Source: Akkermansiaceae bacterium
GTDB lineage: Bacteria > Verrucomicrobiota > Verrucomicrobiia > Verrucomicrobiales > Akkermansiaceae
Length of the DNA stretch: 7,109 bases
Assembly: GCA_029287105.1 (NCBI GenBank)
Contig: JARFRT010000285.1
Location: 1 to 7,109 of the forward strand
Direction of reading: 5' to 3'
Shown: positions 1 through 4,511 of the stretch, piece by piece
How positions within the stretch are numbered: position 1 is the stretch's first letter
How the letters are laid out: every line of letters begins with the position of its first letter
Notes under the pieces: model-generated
Seen by the model: only the letters and a program-made list of their open reading frames with translations
The model's database searches: none
What the model was told of the DNA's origin: nothing
Position numbers and translations under genes: made by a program

Positions 1-1022
1 AGGGTGTCCGGCGCTGAGGGGATTACGGGAAAGGTGTCGTTGAAAGTCAGATCGGTGCTGGACGCGCGATCGTGAAGCTCGGCAAGGAGTTTGTCGGGGA
101 CATCGAGCTTGGCATCAAAGAGAGCAGCCGAAAAGTCGCCGGTCCACGCCAAATGAGGGAGGGTGGGGCGTGAACTGAAGGGGATGCTCCCCATGCCACA
201 CACCCCTCCGCCGGGCTGGTAGTTACGTGCGATTGCCTGGAGGAGCAGGGTGCGGTGTGCCTTTGTCATTTTTTGGCTGATGAAACGTGCGGCGGCAACC
301 CCGTCATCGGGTACCCAGGAATCAACGAATGTATGCACGAGGCTCTTGCCGTGAGCTGCGTCGAGGTGCTGCAGGGCATTGGAAAACGTCTTCAGGTTAT
401 CGGCGTCAGCTAATTTCGAGCCGAGTTGATAGACGAGTGTGTTTCGGAAATCATCAGGGCGGTCTTGTCTGGCGGCTTGTGCAATGATGTCATCATTCGA
501 TAGATGGAGAATTATGGAGGTGTCTATGCACCAACCGTACCATCCCTTGTGGTTGGCGAGCGTGTCGAAAGCTTCCTTCGGATTGCGGCGGTGCCATTCC
601 AAAAATAGGGCACGGGTTGAATCATGATCTTCTTTAATGAGGGCGTGGATGAGGGTGGGCTTCAGGTCATCGATGCTCCTGTAGTTATCGGCGAGGGCGA
701 GTAGACGGTGAAGTTCAGCGCGATTCTCCTGATCGATCTCAGGTTGTTCTGCGATGGCTTTGAGAGCTAGTTCCCGGATCGATTGGGTGCCATAGGATAC
801 ATCGTTCCACGGTTGTTCACTTTCCTCCTGGGTTTCTATCATGTGTGCCAAGGTGCGGTGGTCGTCTTCCGGGACAAGGGTGGATGCTTTGGACAGGTGT
901 TGTTGGGGACGGGTCGACCTGGGGGAGTTGGCTTCCATGGCAGTGAACAGGTAACACCCACCGCCAACGCCCACCGCAAGGAGGTGGGTGGCGATACGGC
1001 GCAGTGTGCAGAAACTCATCAT
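1..1022 (-). CDS. Exported helical-repeat protein of unknown function (3' end outside window)
   Basis: The minus strand is open without a stop from the tandem ATG-ATG at 1022/1019 to the left edge, giving about 340 residues; an in-frame TAG lies 15 nt upstream of the start. The N-terminus (MMSFCTLRRIATHLLAVG...) has two arginines and then a hydrophobic, glycine-rich stretch to about residue 28, fitting a signal peptide or membrane anchor. The Cys in GGGCYL lacks a canonical lipobox. The rest is mostly amphipathic and helical. It has loosely repeated blocks of the form D-L-K..L..AL followed by a Trp-containing segment with N-P or P-D-D and A-x-x (FLEWHRRNPKEAF near 134-146; FVDSWVPDDGVAAARF further on), which suggests an alpha-solenoid. 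Similar Trp/Pro/Ala repeat patterns occur in uncharacterised verrucomicrobial proteins, from memory and not searched. It follows the nuclease-like gene by 104 nt in the same direction, so co-transcription is possible. I do not recognise a function. Confidence 0.8.
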   Translation of the reverse strand, partial: MMSFCTLRRIATHLLAVGVGGGCYLFTAMEANSPRSTRPQQHLSKASTLVPEDDHRTLAHMIETQEESEQPWNDVSYGTQSIRELALKAIAEQPEIDQENRAELHRLLALADNYRSIDDLKPTLIHALIKEDHDSTRALFLEWHRRNPKEAFDTLANHKGWYGWCIDTSIILHLSNDDIIAQAARQDRPDDFRNTLVYQLGSKLADADNLKTFSNALQHLDAAHGKSLVHTFVDSWVPDDGVAAARFISQKMTKAHRTLLLQAIARNYQPGGGVCGMGSIPFSSRPTLPHLAWTGDFSAALFDAKLDVPDKLLAELHDRASSTDLTFNDTFPVIPSAPDT

Positions 1023-1126
1023 CCGGATGTTAGCCTAGCCCTCTACGGGCAGAGAGACAAGTTCGAAGCTGGAATGGGTAGCGCCTTGGCGGGAGGCGAT
1101 ACCTGTATCCCTTTCGGGGAGCTCCT

Positions 1127-1978
1127 TCAGGGTAAAGCAGGGATGCTGAGCCGCACCGGGTGATGGTCCGAGGCGGCATGACCTTGCACCCCCGGGTTGA
1201 TGTCGATGTTGAACCGGCCATTTTTGATCGAGACCGAGGTGAAAATGTGGTCGATACGTAACCCTGGCGCGAGTGCGGGTTTCCACTGGCTGTAGGTACT
1301 GGATTGCCGCTTGCCGTGGTCGGTGAGCATACCGGAGGCGAGCAGTTGTTGCACGGCGGGATTATCTGTGTGCGCATTGAAGTCGCCCATGAGGATGAAC
1401 GGTTCCTGCTGATGGCGGCGTGCCTTGATGGTCTTGAGTATCAGCTCGCCGGATTTCAGCCGCGCCGGCTGGCTGCGGTGATCCCAGTGGGTGTTGTAGA
1501 TGTAGAGGGCGTTTCCCTTTTCAGGGCCAGTCAGTTTGATCAACCGCGCCCAGGTGCAGATGCGGGTGTAGCTGTTGCCCCAGGTCCGACTGTTGGGCAC
1601 GTCCGGGGTGTCGGACAACCAGAAGGTGCCGTGCTCCTTCTGGTCGAGTTTCCAGGTTTTCCGGTTGTAGAAAATAGGGGAGTATTCCCCGCGTGTTTTT
1701 CCGTCCTCCCGGCCGACACCGATCTGGCTGTGGTCGGGCAGGGCTTTGGCGATGTCGAGCAGTTGCTTGTGCCTGACCTCCTGCAGGCCGATGATGCTCG
1801 CCTTGTTGTCGCGCAGGTAGCCGGTGACCATGCCTTTTCGCTGCTGCCAGTCCCGCGGGCCTTGGTCAGCCGCCGTATCCTGGCGGATGTTGTAGGAAAT
1901 GATGTTGAGCGGTGCAATGTCGGCCCATAGACTGGTGAGGCCGGTGCAGGTCAGAAGCAGGATGGCAAGTGGACGCAT
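1127..1978 (-). CDS. Exported endonuclease/exonuclease/phosphatase (EEP) family hydrolase
   Basis: The 283-residue product carries the full set of EEP (DNase I/exonuclease III-like) metal-dependent phosphodiesterase motifs. Counted from the ATG at 1978 they are SYN (N30), LQEVR (metal ligand E67), NTHWDH (H164), MGDFN (D199, N201), RIDHIF (D243, H244) and C-terminal SDHHPV (D271, H272). The N-terminus MRPLAILLLTCTGLTSLWAD is a typical signal peptide with likely cleavage after SLWA, so the enzyme probably acts in the periplasm or outside the cell. Family members cleave nucleic acids, inositol phosphates or sphingomyelin; the sequence does not decide among these. An ATG at 1984 (MIM...) is an equally possible start. 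The reading frame stays open to 2257, but that extension translates the hairpin repeats and a terminator and is not credible as protein. No strong Shine-Dalgarno is seen. The gene lies downstream of tRNA-Gly behind two terminators, so it probably has its own promoter in 1979-2043. Confidence 0.9.
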   Translation of the reverse strand: MRPLAILLLTCTGLTSLWADIAPLNIISYNIRQDTAADQGPRDWQQRKGMVTGYLRDNKASIIGLQEVRHKQLLDIAKALPDHSQIGVGREDGKTRGEYSPIFYNRKTWKLDQKEHGTFWLSDTPDVPNSRTWGNSYTRICTWARLIKLTGPEKGNALYIYNTHWDHRSQPARLKSGELILKTIKARRHQQEPFILMGDFNAHTDNPAVQQLLASGMLTDHGKRQSSTYSQWKPALAPGLRIDHIFTSVSIKNGRFNIDINPGVQGHAASDHHPVRLSIPALP

Positions 1979-2044
1979 GATCATGCCCGAAGGATATGAT
2001 GGAAACCCTGGGGACGCAGGTAAAAAAGAAGGTCTGGAAAAATA

Positions 2045-2079
2045 AAAGCCCGGACAACTGCTGGAGTCATCCGGGCTTT
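2045..2079 (-). terminator. Rho-independent terminator, duplicate copy
   Basis: A perfect 10-bp stem (AAAGCCCGGA at 2045-2054 against TCCGGGCTTT at 2070-2079) surrounds a 15-nt loop. On the minus strand it is followed by a short, interrupted T tract (TTTTATT). It is a near-identical copy of the terminator behind tRNA-Gly and now sits behind only the truncated tRNA end. It would end a minus-strand transcript that runs through the structured repeat units, and it insulates the downstream nuclease-like gene from read-through. Confidence 0.75.
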
Positions 2080-2087
2080 GAGGAAAT

Positions 2088-2106
2088 TGGAGCGGGTGAA
2101 GAGATT
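2088..2106 (-). pseudogene. Truncated tRNA-Gly 3' end (19 nt)
   Basis: These 19 nt equal the last 19 nt of the intact tRNA-Gly at 2363-2437: part of the T-loop, the 3' half of the T-stem, the 3' acceptor strand CACCCGC, discriminator T and CCA. The rest of the tRNA is missing. On its 5' side (minus strand) lies the first structured repeat unit, which happens to contain GCGGGCG. This is close to the lost 5' acceptor strand GCGGGTG and can pair with CACCCGC at 6 of 7 positions. Confidence 0.85.
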
Positions 2107-2160
2107 GCCTTCGCCCGCTCAGGCTGTGCTGATGTCCAGACTTCCTCCTCCGGAAGTCTG
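2107..2160. repeat. Structured 54-nt repeat unit 1 (two hairpins)
   Basis: The first hairpin spans 2107-2124, with stem GCCT/AGGC and 10-nt loop TCGCCCGCTC. After a 12-nt linker comes a second hairpin at 2137-2160, with a perfect 9-bp stem CAGACTTCC/GGAAGTCTG and loop TCCTCC. The unit aligns without gaps to 2180-2233. The coding strand, if any, is unknown. Read on plus, the second loop region shows CCTCCTCC (anti-Shine-Dalgarno-like); read on minus it shows GGAGGA. It abuts the truncated tRNA-Gly end. Confidence 0.8.
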
Positions 2161-2179
2161 ACCGGTAGAATCGTGCGCT

Positions 2180-2233
2180 GGCCTCGTCCACTCGGCCTGT
2201 GCCGGAGTGCAGAAATCCTCCTCCGGATTTCTG
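2180..2233. repeat. Structured 54-nt repeat unit 2 (two hairpins)
   Basis: The architecture is the same as in unit 1, 73 bp away. The first hairpin, at 2180-2197, has stem GGCC/GGCC and loop TCGTCCACTC. After a 12-nt linker the second hairpin, at 2210-2233, has a 9-bp stem CAGAAATCC/GGATTTCTG and the same loop TCCTCC. It is 40/54 identical to unit 1. Eight of the 14 differences fall in stems and form four fully compensated base-pair changes. There are no one-sided stem changes. This argues for selection on secondary structure rather than on sequence. Confidence 0.8.
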
Positions 2234-2245
2234 GAAGGGCTGGTG

Positions 2246-2260
2246 GCCGTGATGCACGGC
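2246..2260. other. Short perfect hairpin next to the structured units
   Basis: GCCGTG at 2246-2251 pairs with CACGGC at 2255-2260 around a 3-nt loop. It lies between structured unit 2 and the tRNA terminator, in a G+C-rich stretch (2234-2290) with no open gene. It may be a third structural element of the same locus; no homology to the two units is seen. Confidence 0.5.
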
Positions 2261-2318
2261 GCTGCGCGGTGCGCTCGAACTGTGTTCTCATCTCTTCACT
2301 TATGGATTGGGAGCACGA

Positions 2319-2355
2319 AAAAGCCCGGACAACTGCTGGAGTCATCCGGGCTTTT
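2319..2355 (-). terminator. Rho-independent terminator of tRNA-Gly
   Basis: An 11-bp perfect stem (AAAAGCCCGGA at 2319-2329, TCCGGGCTTTT at 2345-2355) with a 15-nt loop begins 7 nt after the encoded CCA. On the minus strand it ends in five T residues. On the plus strand the stem ends in four T residues, so it could be weakly bidirectional. Confidence 0.85.
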
Positions 2356-2381
2356 AGGACATTGGAGCGGGTGAAGAGATT
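2319..2381 (-). repeat. 63-bp direct repeat, copy B (at intact tRNA-Gly)
   Basis: This is the second copy of the block described at 2044-2106 and differs from it at two positions. Here it includes the last 19 nt of the intact tRNA-Gly gene plus its terminator. With copy A it brackets a 212-bp segment (2107-2318) holding the two structured units, in the arrangement expected of attL/attR around an integrated element. Confidence 0.9.
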
Positions 2382-2437
2382 CGAACTCTCGACATCGACC
2401 TTGGCAAGGTCGCGCTCTACCACTGAGCTACACCCGC
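2363..2437 (-). tRNA. tRNA-Gly (anticodon GCC)
   Basis: The minus strand folds into a complete 75-nt cloverleaf including encoded CCA. The acceptor stem is GCGGGTG/CACCCGC, the D-arm GCTC-AGTGGTA-GAGC, and the anticodon arm CGACC-TTGCCAA-GGTCG with anticodon GCC. The variable loop has 5 nt. The T-arm is GAGAG-TTCGAAT-CTCTT (one G-T pair), followed by discriminator T and CCA. It decodes GGC and GGT. A strong terminator follows at once, and a plausible promoter lies 45-72 nt upstream. Its last 19 nt are duplicated at 2088-2106. Confidence 0.97.
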
Positions 2438-2481
2438 ATTGCATGGGGGAGCGTGGAGGCTCGCCTTGCTTGCGCGGTGGT

Positions 2482-2509
2482 TATTTACACTCAGATCGAT
2501 CCGTGACAA
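2482..2509 (-). promoter_or_regulatory. Probable sigma70-type promoter of tRNA-Gly
   Basis: On the minus strand, TTGTCA (2504-2509; five of six matches to the -35 consensus) is separated by 16 nt from TAAATA (2482-2487; a weak -10). Initiation a few bases downstream would give a leader of roughly 40 nt before the tRNA 5' end at 2437. The call rests on matches to Proteobacteria-type consensus only. Confidence 0.4.
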
Positions 2510-2575
2510 GCCCTTTTTTTGGAAAAACACGTCCGGACGAGGTGGAATTGAGGCATTGTGACGCGAATTTCTCAA

Positions 2576-2606
2576 CTTGGTATTTGGAATTTGGAACTGA
2601 GAACTT
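2576..2606 (+). repeat. Degenerate TTGGAATTT-type intergenic repeat before trpC
   Basis: The segment starts CTTGGTATTTGGAATTTGG and continues with the same period. It resembles the two copies at 6970-7000 and 7007-7037 (CTTGGTATTTGGAGTTTG...). It ends about 11 nt before the trpC ATG and so probably lies in the trpC leader. Its function is unknown. Confidence 0.6.
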
Positions 2607-2617
2607 AAAGAACCTTC

Positions 2618-3403
2618 ATGGATATTCTCAGTGAGATCATGGAGCACAAGCGCGGGGAGGTGGATGCGATCCTCCCCCACCTTGAAAAATACCGAGCCGC
2701 GGCTCTGGAGCGCAACGACTTTGGTGGTTTCAGGTCGGCGCTCGACCTCGGAGCGGACCGGCTCAGTATCATTGCGGAGGTCAAGCACGCCTCGCCGTCG
2801 GCCGGCGTGATCGACCCGGATTTCGACCCGCTGCGGCAGGCGAAGATGTACATCAACGGCGGGGCGAGCTGTATGTCGGTGCTGACGGACGAGAAGTATT
2901 TCCAAGGGTCGCTGGCGGATTTGACAAAAATTTCCCCTGTTTCCCCGATCCCGCTGCTCAGAAAGGATTTTATCCGGCACGAGGTGCAGATTTACCAGGC
3001 GATCATTGCCGGGGCAGATGCGATTCTGCTGATTGTGGCCGCCCTTGACGACACAACGTTGAAACGACTTTATCAAGTCGCCCGGGATTTTCAGCTCGAT
3101 GTGCTGGTGGAGGTGCACGACCTGCCGGAAATGGAACGGGCGCTCGATCTGGGTGCCGACCTGATCGGGATCAACAACCGCAATCTGAAAACCTTCAAAA
3201 CCGACCTCGCCACCACCGAGCTGCTTGCCGATGAAGTCGGCGACGATGTTTTGTTGGTCAGTGAATCCGGTATCCGCAGCGCGGCCGACTGCTTGCGTGT
3301 GCTTGAAGCCGGCGCCAATGCCGTCCTGGTCGGTGAGACGCTGATGCGCGCGAACAACCCGGCGGAAACGATGCAGCAGTGGTTGGATATCAGGTTGAAG
3401 TGA
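2618..3403 (+). CDS. trpC: Indole-3-glycerol phosphate synthase
   Basis: This cytoplasmic enzyme closes the indole ring in tryptophan synthesis: 1-(2-carboxyphenylamino)-1-deoxyribulose 5-phosphate becomes indole-3-glycerol phosphate, CO2 and water. The 261-residue single-domain TIM barrel has the usual length. The signature residues are all present: IIAEVKHASPS (E54, K56), SVLTDEKYFQGS (87-98), PLLRKDF (catalytic K116), LVEVHD (E165), IGINNRN (N186), SESGI (E216, S217) and VLVGETLMRA near the phosphate-binding end. The usual Lys/Arg after the SPS motif is Ala (A62), a mild variation. The ATG at 2618 gives a normal N-terminus (MDILSEIMEHKRGEV). The Shine-Dalgarno is poor (AAAGAA about 7 nt upstream). 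Neither neighbour is a trp gene: a divergent tRNA lies upstream and a surface-protein gene downstream. The gene is therefore solitary here, and it is not a TrpC-TrpF fusion. Confidence 0.97.
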   Translation: MDILSEIMEHKRGEVDAILPHLEKYRAAALERNDFGGFRSALDLGADRLSIIAEVKHASPSAGVIDPDFDPLRQAKMYINGGASCMSVLTDEKYFQGSLADLTKISPVSPIPLLRKDFIRHEVQIYQAIIAGADAILLIVAALDDTTLKRLYQVARDFQLDVLVEVHDLPEMERALDLGADLIGINNRNLKTFKTDLATTELLADEVGDDVLLVSESGIRSAADCLRVLEAGANAVLVGETLMRANNPAETMQQWLDIRLK

Positions 3404-3545
3404 CCTCCAATCCGCTGTTGGCGATCATGGAGGGGTGAATCACGTTGGGCGTGCTTCGGCCGGGAGGCATCTGAGTTGGGGTCTTCGGGGATGACCGTGC
3501 CCAATTCAGGATCGTGAGTTTTTATTAAAACTGCTTGATAATTAG

Positions 3546-3561
3546 GATTATTTAAATAATC
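3546..3561. promoter_or_regulatory. 16-bp perfect AT-rich palindrome upstream of the PEP-CTERM gene
   Basis: GATTATTT followed by its exact reverse complement AAATAATC lies 35 nt before the start codon at 3597. TTGATA at 3535-3540 precedes it and could be a -35 element, with the palindrome overlapping the -10 region. This layout would suit a dimeric repressor or activator site. It is found by inspection only. Confidence 0.4.
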
Positions 3562-3565
3562 TGAA

Positions 3566-3589
3566 CCCTCCTTGAGGGCCCTCTTCAAG
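3566..3589 (+). promoter_or_regulatory. Leader with mutually exclusive hairpins before the PEP-CTERM gene
   Basis: GAGGG at 3574-3578 can pair with CCCTC on its left (3566-3570, loop CTT). Alternatively the segment 3571-3577 (CTTGAGG) can pair with CTTCAAG at 3583-3589. The two pairings exclude each other. GAGGG is the only purine-rich, Shine-Dalgarno-like run near the start codon, although at about 18 nt it is farther away than usual. The arrangement is suggestive of folding-dependent translation, but the stems are short. Confidence 0.3.
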
Positions 3590-3596
3590 TAGCTAC

Positions 3597-4508
3597 ATGA
3601 TTTCGAGCAATTTAGAAAGTATTCCGCGAAGGTGGGTAGTGCGTTTGGCATTATCCGGCGCAGCATGTTACTTACAAATCGCTACTGCGATGGGGGTGGC
3701 TGTCAACCTCACCAATGAAACAATCACCGAAGATGGTGGTGCTGAGATCACCCAGTCGATCATTGTGACACCACTCGGGAGCTATCATGCCGGGGTCATC
3801 AACGGCGGACTTTTTCGTCGACCGGATGATTTGGATGAAAGCAAATCGGGCTCGGGGATTTTTAGGGATCTTTATACATCCACGGGCGGGTCTTCCTCTG
3901 CCGATAAGCAGGAGGGGTATAATCGACATGGGGTTATGGATTCGCACATCCCCAGTGGCTTTGATCCCTTTTTAAGGGTGGGGGAATTGGTGTCTGATGG
4001 CTCGAATAGTTTTTTCGTTTTTGTCATTGATACCAATGAGCCTGGTGGGGGTAGCGGCAAGTATATATCCCTGGATGATTTCAAGGTTTTCGTGGGCGAT
4101 AACACCGATCCCGAGAGTCTTCCACAGAGTGAAGCCGAGATGGGAAGCTCGCTGGGATTGTCGGTTTACGACATGAATCCTGATGGGGAGGAGAATACGG
4201 TGCTGTTGGATTATTCGCTGTATTCCGGGAGCGGACAAATGGATTTGTTTGTTTTTGTGCCGCAGAGTGCGTTTGCGGGATTAGCCGCTGATAGTTTGGT
4301 TTACGTTTACACCGAGTTTGGTGGCTACAGAGGTTCGGCGGGCTTTGATGCGGCGGCCGGCCCTGAGCAGGTTTCGATACCCGGGAAGGCGATTACGGGA
4401 CTCGTCGACACGGGCGTTCCTGCGGAAAGCATTCCCGAGCCACATTCTTCTCTATTGATATTGTTAGGCGGTGCCTTGTTGCTTCGCTTGCGGTGCCGTC
4501 GACATTGA
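3597..4508 (+). CDS. PEP-CTERM sorting-domain surface protein
   Basis: The 303-residue protein begins with a signal peptide (arginines near 11-16, hydrophobic core to about residue 34). It ends with a PEP-CTERM tail: P280-E281-P282, a hydrophobic helix (SSLLILLGGALLL) and an Arg-rich end (RLRCRRH). Such tails are recognised by exosortase, which transfers the protein to the cell surface or extracellular matrix. The body is rich in Gly, Ser, Asp and aromatic residues, with beta-type stretches (SFFVFVIDTNE, MDLFVFVPQSAF, SLVYVYTEFGGY). No catalytic motif is visible. The segment ENTVLLDYSLYSGSGQMD followed by FVFVP and EFGGY resembles a recurring module of PEP-CTERM proteins in this phylum, from memory. 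The start ATG lacks a good ribosome-binding site but keeps the signal peptide. Codon use looks more AT-rich than in neighbouring trpC and the amylase gene. No exosortase gene is in the window. Its stop is 3 nt from that of the convergent amylase gene. Confidence 0.88.
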   Translation: MISSNLESIPRRWVVRLALSGAACYLQIATAMGVAVNLTNETITEDGGAEITQSIIVTPLGSYHAGVINGGLFRRPDDLDESKSGSGIFRDLYTSTGGSSSADKQEGYNRHGVMDSHIPSGFDPFLRVGELVSDGSNSFFVFVIDTNEPGGGSGKYISLDDFKVFVGDNTDPESLPQSEAEMGSSLGLSVYDMNPDGEENTVLLDYSLYSGSGQMDLFVFVPQSAFAGLAADSLVYVYTEFGGYRGSAGFDAAAGPEQVSIPGKAITGLVDTGVPAESIPEPHSSLLILLGGALLLRLRCRRH

Positions 4509-4511
4509 GGC

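Larger units (their letters stand above)
2044..2106 (-). repeat. 63-bp direct repeat, copy A (terminator plus tRNA-Gly 3' end)
   Basis: This block matches 2319-2381 at 61 of 63 positions, in the same orientation and 275 bp away. Read on the minus strand it starts inside the T-loop of a tRNA-Gly gene, runs through the acceptor strand and CCA, and continues through a rho-independent terminator. Homology to the intact tRNA locus stops abruptly at 2106/2107 within the T-loop sequence TTCG|AATC. That is a typical breakpoint for elements that integrate into tRNA genes. A partial tandem duplication is the alternative. Confidence 0.9.

Noticed and set aside
1077..1103. Hairpin (9-bp stem, one mismatch) between the EEP gene and the left-edge gene
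   Set aside because: No T tract follows on either strand, so a terminator cannot be supported.
1304..1930. 208-codon plus-strand frame opposite the EEP gene
   Set aside because: Antisense shadow; the minus strand carries the complete EEP motif set.
2107..2233. CRISPR array or classic REP/BIME pair
   Set aside because: There are only two units, 74% identical, in direct rather than inverted orientation, with no spacer-repeat regularity and no cas genes.
1979..2257. 93-residue upstream extension of the EEP frame
   Set aside because: It would translate the hairpin units, a tRNA remnant and a terminator, and would bury the signal peptide that starts at 1978.
2067..2444. Minus-strand frame starting MQCGCSSVVERDLAKVDVESSNLF
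   Set aside because: This is the translation of the tRNA-Gly gene and the adjacent repeats, a common spurious protein.
3475..3530. Possible trpC terminator (GAGTTGGG pairing with CCCAATTC, one mismatch)
   Set aside because: The loop is long and the T-rich run lies well past the stem, so termination here is not convincing.
3091..3666. 191-codon minus-strand frame spanning the trpC end and the 3404-3596 gap
   Set aside because: It overlaps trpC coding sequence and has no recognisable motif. The gap itself is better read as promoter and leader.
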